Shown here in pieces: positions 1-4,725 of a DNA stretch of 5,517 nt. Origin of the DNA: Fibrobacterota bacterium. Lineage in GTDB: Bacteria > Fibrobacterota > Chitinivibrionia > Chitinivibrionales > Chitinispirillaceae. The notes below the pieces were generated by a model. That model was not told where the DNA came from, searched no databases, and saw only the letters and a list, made by a program, of their open reading frames with translations. The stretch is taken from the NCBI GenBank assembly GCA_023436205.1, contig JAEZKC010000037.1:1-5517 (forward strand). The letters are read 5' to 3'. The position numbers and the translations under genes are program-made. Numbering within the stretch: position 1 is the stretch's first letter; every line of letters begins with the position of its first letter.

Positions 1-126
1 GATCAGGACAATGAAGAGGAGAAGGAAGACAGTAGCAATAACGTCTATCTTGATTTTGAAACGCTAGAAAATACAATAACACACAAAGATATCATAAATT
101 TACTGTCAAGAATGGATGAAGAATAG
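1..126 (+). CDS. C-terminal end of an unidentified upstream protein (partial)
   Basis: An open frame enters at base 1 and runs 41 codons to a TAG at 124-126. The tail is very acidic at its start (DQDNEEEKED) and ends with a predicted amphipathic stretch, INLLSRMDEE. An intrinsic terminator follows eight bases after the stop, which supports this being the true end of a gene and its operon. The visible part shows no domain that identifies the protein. It is co-directional with everything else in the window and is separated from unit 1 by the terminator and a fresh promoter. Confidence 0.72.
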   Translation, partial: DQDNEEEKEDSSNNVYLDFETLENTITHKDIINLLSRMDEE

Positions 127-133
127 AATAGCG

Positions 134-162
134 AAAACCCTATCCTAATGATAGGGTTTTTC
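134..162 (+). terminator. Intrinsic terminator of the upstream operon
   Basis: An 11-bp perfect stem (AAAACCCTATC at 134-144 pairing with GATAGGGTTTT at 150-160) has a five-base loop, and the T-run at 157-161 completes a classical terminator. The A-run on the 5' side means it could also work on the opposite strand. The -35 box of the next promoter begins immediately after it. Confidence 0.88.
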
Positions 163-191
163 TTGATATTTATTCTATGATATGGTAAAAT
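163..191 (+). promoter_or_regulatory. Sigma-A promoter of unit 1
   Basis: TTGATA at 163-168 and TAAAAT at 186-191 are separated by exactly 17 bases. Transcription would start near 198. The same 17-base geometry, with an ATGATA-like sequence at the downstream end of the spacer, recurs before the genes at 3567 and 4450, and each time the same kind of leader follows. An alternative -10 (TATGGT at 181) would give too short a spacer. Confidence 0.8.
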
Positions 192-197
192 GTGAGA

Positions 198-301
198 GTA
201 AACATTATTATTTTATTATTTGAGTGCTTGTGCATTCATGTGTATCGACTATAAAGACATTATATTAGCTTTAGTCCAGGAAGGATTAAGGCTATTTTTT
301 T
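198..301 (+). promoter_or_regulatory. Attenuator-like leader, copy 1
   Basis: The leader lies between the promoter and the 303-aa gene. A 7-bp hairpin (221-227 with 232-238, loop TTGT) is followed by GTGTATCGACTATAAAG and then a 12-bp terminator stem (266-277 with 283-294, two G-T wobbles, five-base loop) and seven Ts at 295-301. GACTA...AAG at 247-256 can pair over 8 bp, with a two-base bulge, with CTTTAGTC at 269-276, which is the terminator's 5' arm. This would act as an antiterminator. An ATG at 238 opens a 31-codon frame that passes through the terminator to a TAG at 331-333 beside the Shine-Dalgarno. It shares C-I-D-Y-K with the peptides of copies 2 and 3 but lacks their early stop. The trigger is unknown. 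Confidence 0.72.
266..301 (+). terminator. Conditional terminator within leader copy 1
   Basis: TAGCTTTAGTCC pairs with GGATTAAGGCTA over 12 bp around the loop AGGAA, followed by seven Ts. It lies upstream of the gene and downstream of the promoter, so it should reduce entry into unit 1 unless antitermination occurs. The sequence closely matches the terminators at 4380-4414 and 3502-3537. Confidence 0.85.
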
Positions 302-320
302 GTCTTATAGTAAAAATTTT

Positions 321-370
321 AAAGGAGGTGTAGCTTCGTGTAAGACGTAATCGCAACGAAGCAAATTAGT
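321..370 (+). promoter_or_regulatory. Shine-Dalgarno separated from ATG by a conserved hairpin, copy 1
   Basis: The near-perfect anti-16S sequence AAAGGAGGTG (321-330) lies 42 bases before the ATG at 371, far beyond normal spacing. A 7-bp perfect stem (GCTTCGT 333-339 with ACGAAGC 356-362) closes a 16-base loop. If folded, only 12 unpaired bases separate GGAGG from ATG. The same arrangement occurs at 5433-5481 with different stem bases but preserved pairing, the same loop length and 13 of 16 loop bases identical. The loop could form a small inner helix (CG, UAA-N loop, CG). No ATG, GTG or TTG in frame lies between the TAA at 341 and the ATG at 371, so a longer protein is unlikely. Confidence 0.8.
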
Positions 371-1282
371 ATGGTTGTGAAAGTATTAAGCGAATATCAT
401 TGTGATATTGGCAACACTTTTCCATTCCTGTGTTATGTAATTGAAGAAGAGGAACAGGGAAAAACAACAAGATACCATGTAAATCATTTTGAAGGAGAGT
501 TTAGATTTAGCTATATTCCTCTTTGGTATCAATTAGATGATGTAAACAATATTTTATTAGCGTTTACGTATTCTAAAGAAGAGATTCAGAATACCCCTTA
601 CTTTGAAATCTGTATGGAATTAAGTCAGAGAGAAGGTAATAATGAGTCTTTGAACTACAAATATACCAAGTATGAGGATCCCTATGACAAAAGGTCATAT
701 ATGCTAAATTGCCATGGATACCATATCTTTGTCACAAACGTATTTGAATACTTTGTACAAGGAAAAAGAAGTATGGCGGGTTATTATATGTATAAGGATG
801 ATTATGAGATTGATGATGAATTCTTTTCTATTCCAGATATATTATGGGATAGTAGAGAGGAAGTAGGACCTTTTCTTACTTGCGCAGATATCACCCACAT
901 AATCTCCGATTCTATTGGAGACAAAGGGATCAGTAATACATTTCAATTTCCTGAGGAATGTGAAGTTGATTTTTATAACAATGGTTGTGTTTTTAACGTA
1001 AGAACTACCAAAAAATCTTCAAAGCAGGTTGAGGAACCGATATTTAAGAATGAGTTTAATCCGATAAAGTTTCTACTTGAAGGTAAGAAGAATATTTCTT
1101 ATAAAGATTTTTTTGGTTATCTTATGGAAATCCAAAGTAAGGTAATCAAGTTCGTAAAGTTGGATTGCAACGATGGTTTGCAATATTTTGTCTATGGTTC
1201 TACAAATAAAATTATAACATGCTCAAGGCAGTGTGAGTGTATAGAGTTTTCAATTGCCTATGAGTTATGTGAGGAGGTATAG
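371..1282 (+). CDS. Unrecognised 303-aa protein, first gene of unit 1
   Basis: I do not recognise this family. The protein has no signal peptide or membrane segment, is rich in aromatic and acidic residues, and has scattered cysteines, including C-x3-C-x-C (residues CSRQCEC) near the C-terminus. It is probably cytoplasmic and folded. The ATG is chosen because the frame is closed upstream by the TAA at 341-343 and because the start has the same relation to Shine-Dalgarno and hairpin as the gene at 5482. It is the first gene of a six-gene unit, and its last codons (GAG GAG GTA TAG) contain the ribosome site of the next gene, so the two are probably translationally coupled. It is likely controlled by both the leader attenuator and the start-site hairpin. 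Confidence 0.88.
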   Translation: MVVKVLSEYHCDIGNTFPFLCYVIEEEEQGKTTRYHVNHFEGEFRFSYIPLWYQLDDVNNILLAFTYSKEEIQNTPYFEICMELSQREGNNESLNYKYTKYEDPYDKRSYMLNCHGYHIFVTNVFEYFVQGKRSMAGYYMYKDDYEIDDEFFSIPDILWDSREEVGPFLTCADITHIISDSIGDKGISNTFQFPEECEVDFYNNGCVFNVRTTKKSSKQVEEPIFKNEFNPIKFLLEGKKNISYKDFFGYLMEIQSKVIKFVKLDCNDGLQYFVYGSTNKIITCSRQCECIEFSIAYELCEEV

Positions 1283-1285
1283 GAT

Positions 1286-1537
1286 ATGGGAGAGTTTATG
1301 TATGCTTTGGGCCCAATGATCTTTTTAGTATTTTGCATGGTTTGTTTATTGTGCTTTGTTTTCGTTATTTCTGTAATTTGTTGCAGAGAGTCTCGTAATG
1401 AGTTGATGAGATTTAGCTCTCACTTATACAGACAGCTAAAGAATTATGTAAGCTATTTTTCTTATATGAGAAAACGATTAAATGATGCGAGAACGGAGTG
1501 GGAGAAAGCAAGCCAGAAAGGCAAGATTAGAGCTTAA
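1286..1537 (+). CDS. Small single-span membrane protein (83 aa)
   Basis: Residues about 7-33 form one long hydrophobic segment rich in Cys, Phe, Val and Leu. It is followed by a basic, helical tail of about 50 residues with many Arg and Lys and a possible short coiled coil (RKRLNDARTEWEKA). The positive-inside rule suggests the tail is cytoplasmic. The Shine-Dalgarno GGAGG at 1273-1277 lies inside the end of the preceding gene and the ATG follows after eight bases, so coupling is expected. No homologous family is recognised. It could be a partner of the other membrane protein encoded at 1815-2426, but that is only suggested by proximity. Confidence 0.78.
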   Translation: MGEFMYALGPMIFLVFCMVCLLCFVFVISVICCRESRNELMRFSSHLYRQLKNYVSYFSYMRKRLNDARTEWEKASQKGKIRA

Positions 1538-1586
1538 TGTAGGTAGTGTAAAGGAATATTATATTTAAACGGAAGGAGATATTAAG

Positions 1587-1790
1587 TTGATAAATGGAGT
1601 TGGTCATAGGTTATATGAACTACGACAAAAGAAAGATATTTCATTAGACAAATTATCAAGTGCTACTGGAATCTCAAAATCATGTTTATCCAGATGTGAA
1701 AATGGAGTACAACTTCCTTCACTAGAAAATGCTTATCAATTAGCAAATTACTATGGGGTAACACTTGACTATATTGTGTCAGGAAAATAA
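1587..1790 (+). CDS. XRE/Cro-CI-type helix-turn-helix regulator (67 aa)
   Basis: The whole 67-residue protein is one XRE DNA-binding domain, residues about 6-64. It has the typical pattern LYELRQKKDISLDKLS, the turn and recognition helix ATGISKSCLSRCENG, the conserved P-S-L-E-N after it, and the final helix LANYYGVTLDYIV. It should bind an operator as a dimer. It has no effector or peptidase domain. It starts with TTG, placed seven bases after AAGGAGA at 1573-1579. The only nearby ATG (1593) is out of frame. It sits between the two membrane protein genes, so it may control this unit or the element's maintenance genes, but its target is not visible from sequence alone. Confidence 0.93.
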   Translation: MINGVGHRLYELRQKKDISLDKLSSATGISKSCLSRCENGVQLPSLENAYQLANYYGVTLDYIVSGK

Positions 1791-1814
1791 AGAAGTTCAA
1801 CAGGAGGTCATGTA

Positions 1815-2426
1815 TTGATCAAAATTTTATTTATGTGTATTGCCGCTGTTCTTATAGGAATTTCTCTGCTATATTCCATTTATGTAACAGGATTAATATT
1901 GAGATTGACAGTACGTAAGCTAAACGCAGCGGAGATTGAAGCTATTAAGAAAGAGGGAATTATCCATTTTACTTCAGACGAAGGACTAAAGGGTATTCTC
2001 AGTGAAAAAAAAGTAAATGCGAAGAAAGATTTTGATAGCCGCTATATCTATCATACTAAAAAAGTATGTTACTTTCTCAGTAACACTCTAGCGAAATCTG
2101 ATAAATATATCCTTGAATACAATTGGAAACCACGATTTAAGCACTGTATTACCATTATGAACTTGACAGACGATCAAATCAAAAATCTAAGAATAAGAGA
2201 AAGAGATTTTGCTTTAATCTATATCGAGGATTTTATAATTTGTGCAGGGAATAATGTTAAGAGTGTTTGCGTGACAAAAGAATCCATGGGTATTTCAAAA
2301 GGTTCAGGCGTGATAGGTTTACTTAGATATATAGGGTGTTGTATCTTAACATTATCAATGGGGCCAGGGTGTATGTTTTTCTTAATGATGGCAGTGAATT
2401 ATCTATTATTTGGCATACAAAAGTAG
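1815..2426 (+). CDS. Membrane-anchored protein with ADP-ribosyltransferase-like core (203 aa)
   Basis: Residues 3-30 form an N-terminal membrane segment, and about 165-198 form one or two further segments. The soluble middle (about 38-155) begins IIHFTSDEGLKGILSEKKVNA, followed later by VCYFLSN. The H-F-T-S-x-E-x-L-x-x-I-L pattern followed by an aromatic Y-F resembles the start of HYD1-type ADP-ribosyltransferases and related RNA 2'-phosphotransferase/DarT-like folds, where the His contacts NAD. This is a motif-level resemblance, and the third catalytic element (a Glu or equivalent) cannot be assigned with certainty. The start is TTG at 1815, after AGGAGGT at 1802-1808. The ATG at 1810 meets a stop after two codons. 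It lies 24 bases after the XRE gene. A regulated, membrane-bound effector is possible but unproven. Confidence 0.85.
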   Translation: MIKILFMCIAAVLIGISLLYSIYVTGLILRLTVRKLNAAEIEAIKKEGIIHFTSDEGLKGILSEKKVNAKKDFDSRYIYHTKKVCYFLSNTLAKSDKYILEYNWKPRFKHCITIMNLTDDQIKNLRIRERDFALIYIEDFIICAGNNVKSVCVTKESMGISKGSGVIGLLRYIGCCILTLSMGPGCMFFLMMAVNYLLFGIQK

Positions 2427-2476
2427 CATAGTTCATAAGTCATATAGCTAATAGCTAACAAAATAAAAGGTGTTTT

Positions 2477-2514
2477 GATAGGCAGCGTATCACTGCTGCC
2501 TATCCTTATAAAGG
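2477..2514 (+). promoter_or_regulatory. Perfect hairpin just before the radC-type gene's ribosome site
   Basis: GATAGGCAGC (2477-2486) pairs perfectly with GCTGCCTATC (2495-2504) around an eight-base loop. No T-run follows, so it is not a normal terminator. The Shine-Dalgarno of the next gene begins six bases later, and CCTT at 2504-2507 could pair with AAGG at 2511-2514, partly hiding the ribosome site when the large stem is open. A role in translation control, RNA processing or message stability is inferred. Confidence 0.55.
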
Positions 2515-2524
2515 AGGTTTTGGT

Positions 2525-2986
2525 ATGAGAGTAACTACTTATAATACTAAATTGAATGAAGATAGGCTTAATATTCTAGTGAAAGAAAAGACGGTGAATT
2601 ACCAGACCAATAATATCAGCAATCCGCAAAGTGTATTTGAAATGATGAATACCTTGTTTGATATGGGTAATTTAGCGGAAGAATATATGTACATGATAGC
2701 ATTGAATACTAAGGGCAAAGTAATCGGAGTATTTGAAATATCACATGGCACAATAAATGCTTCACTAATAAATCCAAGAGAAATATTTATTAGGGCACTG
2801 CTTTGTGGAGCAGCAGGTATTATTATAGCTCATAATCATCCAAGTGGAGACACATCACCTAGCGCAGAAGACAAACATGCTACGAAAAGAATTAAAGATG
2901 CGGGTGATTTGATGGGAATTAAGCTATTGGATCATGTTATAATTGGTGACAATTATTTTAGCTTTAAAGAGAATGACCTTTTATAA
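2525..2986 (+). CDS. radC: RadC-family JAB/MPN domain protein (short form)
   Basis: At 153 residues this is only the C-terminal JAB metalloprotease-like domain of RadC. The N-terminal helix-hairpin-helix part of full-length RadC (over 200 residues) is absent. The metal-site motif HNHPSGDTSPSAED is intact at residues 103-116 (H103, H105 and D116 as zinc ligands), and E71 is the candidate catalytic acid. Short RadC/JAB proteins are common on integrative elements and plasmids. Despite the old name, a DNA-repair role is not established. The start ATG follows AAAGGAGG at 2510-2517 by seven bases. The presence of an E2-like gene in the same window raises the idea of a deconjugating role, but RadC-type JABs are not usually the JABs of those systems. 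Confidence 0.93.
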   Translation: MRVTTYNTKLNEDRLNILVKEKTVNYQTNNISNPQSVFEMMNTLFDMGNLAEEYMYMIALNTKGKVIGVFEISHGTINASLINPREIFIRALLCGAAGIIIAHNHPSGDTSPSAEDKHATKRIKDAGDLMGIKLLDHVIIGDNYFSFKENDLL

Positions 2987-3003
2987 GTGAATTGGTAAAC
3001 AAG

Positions 3004-3025
3004 GTAATAATCTAAAAATTATTAC
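3004..3025. repeat. 8-bp inverted repeat upstream of the LPD11-type gene
   Basis: GTAATAAT and ATTATTAC flank the six bases CTAAAA. It could be an operator half-site pair or a weak AT hairpin in the message. It ends 13 bases before the Shine-Dalgarno of the next gene. I found no second copy in the window, so the functional value is uncertain. Confidence 0.35.
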
Positions 3026-3048
3026 ATAAAAACAATTAGGAGGTTATT

Positions 3049-3297
3049 ATGGCAGAAGATTTTGATATTTTAAAGCAGGATGATAAGTTTCGTTATCAAT
3101 TATTGGGCAGATTAAGACAAGATTGCGACTATTATTTAGGATATGGTAATCGGTGTGCGAAACATCTATGGTCAGGTGACGAAAAGGAGATCATTATAAC
3201 TATGAAGCTTCTTTGGAATAGCTTTCTTTCAGAAAATAAGCCTGAATGGTTAACATGGGATGAAATACTTGAGTATGAAAAGGCTATGTTACAATAA
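3049..3297 (+). CDS. LPD11-type small protein (82 aa)
   Basis: Residues about 14-77 (FRYQLLGRLRQDCDYYLGYGNR, KHLWSGDE, KPEWLTWDEILEYE) match what I know of the large polyvalent protein-associated domain LPD11. That domain occurs alone or fused to large multi-domain proteins of phages and conjugative elements. Its biochemical function is not known. The domain is strongly tied to mobile elements, so it helps to identify this region as one. The start ATG lies five bases after GGAGG at 3039-3043. It is the last gene of unit 1, and a strong terminator follows 25 bases after its stop. Confidence 0.88.
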   Translation: MAEDFDILKQDDKFRYQLLGRLRQDCDYYLGYGNRCAKHLWSGDEKEIIITMKLLWNSFLSENKPEWLTWDEILEYEKAMLQ

Positions 3298-3322
3298 TTC
3301 TTTGAATTTGAACTAGAATATC

Positions 3323-3359
3323 GTGGAGAGAGTGCAATGACTCTCTCCACTTCTTTTAT
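3323..3359 (+). terminator. Intrinsic terminator closing unit 1
   Basis: GTGGAGAGAGT (3323-3333) pairs perfectly over 11 bp with ACTCTCTCCAC (3340-3350) around a six-base loop, followed by TTCTTTT. Its position after the LPD11-type gene and before a new promoter marks the end of unit 1. Confidence 0.9.
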
Positions 3360-3407
3360 AGCTTTTCGATATATATAAACTATATATAAACTATTAGTGT
3401 TTCATTC

Positions 3408-3436
3408 TTGAAATACAAGTTATTAAATGATATAAT
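3408..3436 (+). promoter_or_regulatory. Sigma-A promoter of unit 2
   Basis: TTGAAA (3408-3413) and a perfect TATAAT (3431-3436) are spaced by 17 bases, with ATGA directly before the -10. Transcription should start near 3443. It is the strongest-looking of the three matching promoters in the window. Confidence 0.88.
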
Positions 3437-3465
3437 ACGATTGTAATTTATTTTTTTTAATAAGA

Positions 3466-3510
3466 ATGCAAGACATTCAGTGTTTTGACTACAAGCGTGT
3501 GTGGTTCTAG
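3466..3510 (+). CDS. Possible 14-aa leader peptide (copy 2)
   Basis: The frame ATG to TAG would encode MQDIQCFDYKRVWF. The third leader has a frame of the same length ending C-L-D-K-R-V-F-Y with synonymous codon changes at K, R and V, including CGT against AGA. The stop falls inside the 5' arm of the leader terminator, so a ribosome at the end of the peptide would block that hairpin. Against this reading, no Shine-Dalgarno precedes the ATG, and the AT-rich leader offers only about 23 bases upstream. Conservation of GAC...AAG could also come from RNA pairing. Confidence 0.35.
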   Translation: MQDIQCFDYKRVWF

Positions 3511-3537
3511 TCCTAAAAGGATTGGAGCTATTTTTTT
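3502..3537 (+). terminator. Conditional terminator within leader copy 2
   Basis: TGGTTCTAGTCC pairs with GGATTGGAGCTA over 12 bp, with several G-T wobbles, around loop TAAAA, then seven Ts at 3531-3537. Base changes relative to copy 1 are largely tolerated as wobble or compensated pairs, which supports selection for the hairpin. It stands 30 bases before the next ATG. Confidence 0.85.
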
Positions 3538-3566
3538 ATGCTTAGTCCAATTTACAGGAGGTATTT

Positions 3567-3977
3567 ATGTTTAAGAAGGAAGTATTAAAAGGTCATAGCA
3601 TGAAAAGGGAGTTATCATCATTTCAAGAATTTAAAGAATATTTTATGGAGAATTATACTGGAGCTCTAAGAGTTGTTATTGATCAACCTACTACTGCAGG
3701 GATAAGCCTACATTTAAATTACGTGGCAGATGAATTAAAGACTATCATAACTAATGATACTATTATTATCGAACATAGGGGTAAACCTCTATTAGGGATT
3801 AATGATTCATGTAACATTTGTATACGTTATGATTATGGATCTGGTGCACACTTTCATTGTGGTTATGGCCAGGATAGTTTTGAATATGGATTCATTGCTA
3901 TTTGGTTCTTGCCTGAGGGCTATGAAGAAATGAGACAAAAGGATGGTAGTGGTTGTGCGGTGAAAGAATGTGTATAA
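3567..3977 (+). CDS. Unrecognised 136-aa protein of unit 2
   Basis: No family is recognised. The N-terminus is helical and charged (KRELSSFQEFKEYFMENY). The central and C-terminal parts alternate hydrophobic and polar residues, as in a beta-rich fold, with a notable YDYGSGAHFHCGYGQDSFEYGF segment where several His, Cys and Tyr residues cluster around 91-112. There are no membrane segments. The start ATG lies five bases after GGAGG at 3557-3561. A second in-frame ATG (3600, residue 12) has no good ribosome site. It forms a single-gene unit with its own promoter, leader and distal terminator, a cassette-like arrangement. It shares the leader type with units 1 and 3, so it is probably expressed with them. 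Confidence 0.82.
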   Translation: MFKKEVLKGHSMKRELSSFQEFKEYFMENYTGALRVVIDQPTTAGISLHLNYVADELKTIITNDTIIIEHRGKPLLGINDSCNICIRYDYGSGAHFHCGYGQDSFEYGFIAIWFLPEGYEEMRQKDGSGCAVKECV

Positions 3978-4181
3978 TAGTAACTATATTCTTTATCTAC
4001 AAGAGATGATATAGTAAGAAAATTTAGCATCGATTAAAGCGGGTTTTGAGCAAATACAGGAACTTGTGTTTTTGTTGTAATACTTGATTTAAGGGCCTCT
4101 ATGCTCCTTGGTAGAGCTCTTAATCCAGTATAAAAGCGTAATCGTTAATTGAGCGTAATATAACTTATATAAAGTAGTGTT
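3978..4181 (+). other. Noncoding tail after the 136-aa gene
   Basis: No convincing gene is present on either strand. Two structured parts are visible. The first is an inverted repeat ACTATAT (3983-3989) with ATATAGT (4009-4015). The second is a larger imperfect hairpin, TTAAGGGCCTCTA (4089-4101) with TAGAGCTCTTAA (4112-4123), having one bulged C, one wobble and a ten-base loop. Neither is followed by a T-run, so they are not obvious terminators. The stretch would be the 3' untranslated part of unit 2, or a decayed sequence. Confidence 0.45.
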
Positions 4182-4211
4182 GAGAGTATGGTTAATACAT
4201 ACTCTCTTTTT
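4182..4211 (+). terminator. Intrinsic terminator closing unit 2
   Basis: GAGAGTATG (4182-4190) pairs perfectly with CATACTCTC (4198-4206) around a seven-base loop, followed by five Ts at 4207-4211. It lies about 205 bases after the stop of the 136-aa gene, and about 65 bases before the next promoter. Confidence 0.82.
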
Positions 4212-4275
4212 ATGATAATCATAACGAATACTTGTTAATTCATAAGAATCATCCTATGTTTTTCAAAGAGCATAC

Positions 4276-4304
4276 TTGATTTGCATACTGTATTATGATA
4301 TACT
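4276..4304 (+). promoter_or_regulatory. Sigma-A promoter of unit 3
   Basis: TTGATT (4276-4281) and TATACT (4299-4304) are spaced by 17 bases, again with ATGA before the -10. The predicted start is near 4311. The spacing to the downstream leader hairpin (about 24 bases) matches the other two units. Confidence 0.83.
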
Positions 4305-4337
4305 CAATATGTATTTATTTTAATTTTATTAATTGAA

Positions 4338-4382
4338 TTGCTATGGCAATTCTTGTGTCTTGACAAAAGAGTATTTTATTAG
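4338..4382 (+). CDS. Possible 14-aa leader peptide (copy 3)
   Basis: A frame from TTG at 4338 to TAG at 4380-4382 would encode MLWQFLCLDKRVFY, the same length as the copy 2 peptide and sharing C-hydrophobic-D, then K-R-V and two aromatics before the stop. The TAG is at the first bases of the terminator stem. No Shine-Dalgarno is seen, and other TTG or ATT starts are possible in the same frame, so translation is uncertain. Confidence 0.32.
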   Translation: MLWQFLCLDKRVFY

Positions 4383-4414
4383 CTTTAGTCCTTAGGGAAT
4401 AAGGCTATTTTTTT
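4380..4414 (+). terminator. Conditional terminator within leader copy 3
   Basis: TAGCTTTAGTCC (4380-4391) pairs with GGAATAAGGCTA (4396-4407), with one G-A mismatch, around a four-base loop, followed by seven Ts at 4408-4414. The 5' arm is identical to that of copy 1. It ends 35 bases before the TTG start of the next gene. Confidence 0.83.
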
Positions 4415-4449
4415 ATGCTTTTTTGTACATTTTAAAGGAGGTGTTTTAA

Positions 4450-4716
4450 TTGTTAGAAATTGATTTTGCTAAGATCAGAAGCGAGTTAGAGGAAAGTAAT
4501 CTTATTGTAAACGAGGATGAGACTCTTTGCTATGATTTATTACTAAAAATAACGTCGCTGGACGAGTTAGCAGAAGTATCTACTAAAGAGCTTATTTCAG
4601 CTTTTTTGTACTCTCCAACCCTTTTTAAAACGATAGGTAATACAAGTAAATATTTTAATGAAAGTATTAAACGATCTATGAAGGTAGCTAGAGTACGTAC
4701 TAATCGACTTTTATAG
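4450..4716 (+). CDS. Unrecognised 88-aa helical protein of unit 3
   Basis: The family is not recognised. The sequence looks all-helical. It has an acidic N-terminal half (KIRSELEESNLIVNEDE) and a strongly basic C-terminal end (KRSMKVARVRTNRLL), with no membrane segment or cysteine cluster. It starts with TTG eight bases after GGAGG in AAAGGAGGTG (4434-4443), and no in-frame ATG offers a better start. Its TAG stop overlaps the Shine-Dalgarno of the E2-like gene, implying coupled translation and a shared function. In PRTRC-type cassettes the gene near the E2-D protein can encode a ubiquitin-like protein, but this one lacks the beta-grasp look and a C-terminal glycine pair, so that role is not supported. 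Confidence 0.8.
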   Translation: MLEIDFAKIRSELEESNLIVNEDETLCYDLLLKITSLDELAEVSTKELISAFLYSPTLFKTIGNTSKYFNESIKRSMKVARVRTNRLL

Positions 4717-4725
4717 GAGGTGTAT

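Larger units (their letters stand above)
3443..3537 (+). promoter_or_regulatory. Attenuator-like leader, copy 2
   Basis: About 21 AT-rich bases lead to a 5-bp hairpin (GAATG 3464-3468 with CATTC 3474-3478), then GTGTTTTGACTACAAG and a pre-gene terminator at 3502-3537. GACTA at 3487-3491 can pair with TAGTC at 3508-3512, and AA with TT beyond a C-C mismatch, which opens the terminator. The order and spacing of elements match leaders 1 and 3. A 14-codon frame runs through it to a TAG inside the terminator's 5' arm. Confidence 0.75.
4311..4414 (+). promoter_or_regulatory. Attenuator-like leader, copy 3
   Basis: A perfect 7-bp hairpin (GAATTGC 4335-4341 with GCAATTC 4346-4352) is followed by GTGTCTTGACAAAAG and a terminator at 4380-4414. 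The hairpin stem differs in sequence and length from copies 1 and 2 but stays paired. GACAAAAG (4362-4369) can pair with CTTTAGTC (4383-4390) at seven of eight positions, competing with the terminator. This is the same layout as the leaders at 198-301 and 3443-3537. Confidence 0.75.

Noticed and set aside
341..370. Extension of the 303-aa protein into the hairpin region
   Set aside because: The frame is open from 344, but no ATG, GTG or TTG is present, and the covarying stem argues for RNA structure and not coding. The same holds for 5455-5481.
3132..3350. 72-codon open frame on the minus strand
   Set aside because: It lies over the LPD11-type gene and the unit 1 terminator, has no visible ribosome site, and its translation resembles no protein. 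The + strand gene explains the region.
4021..4140. Possible tRNA or other known RNA in the unit 2 tail
   Set aside because: The hairpins do not form a cloverleaf and no T-loop-like GGTTCGAATC sequence is present.
198..4414. CRISPR-like or transposon-end repeats from the three similar leaders
   Set aside because: The copies are far apart, differ in sequence while keeping structure, and each sits precisely between a promoter and a gene. There are no regular spacers, terminal inverted repeats or transposase.
4720..4725. GTG start giving two extra N-terminal residues for the E2-like protein
   Set aside because: The GTG overlaps the last base of the AGGAGG ribosome site, so initiation there is not plausible. 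ATG at 4726 has normal five-base spacing.
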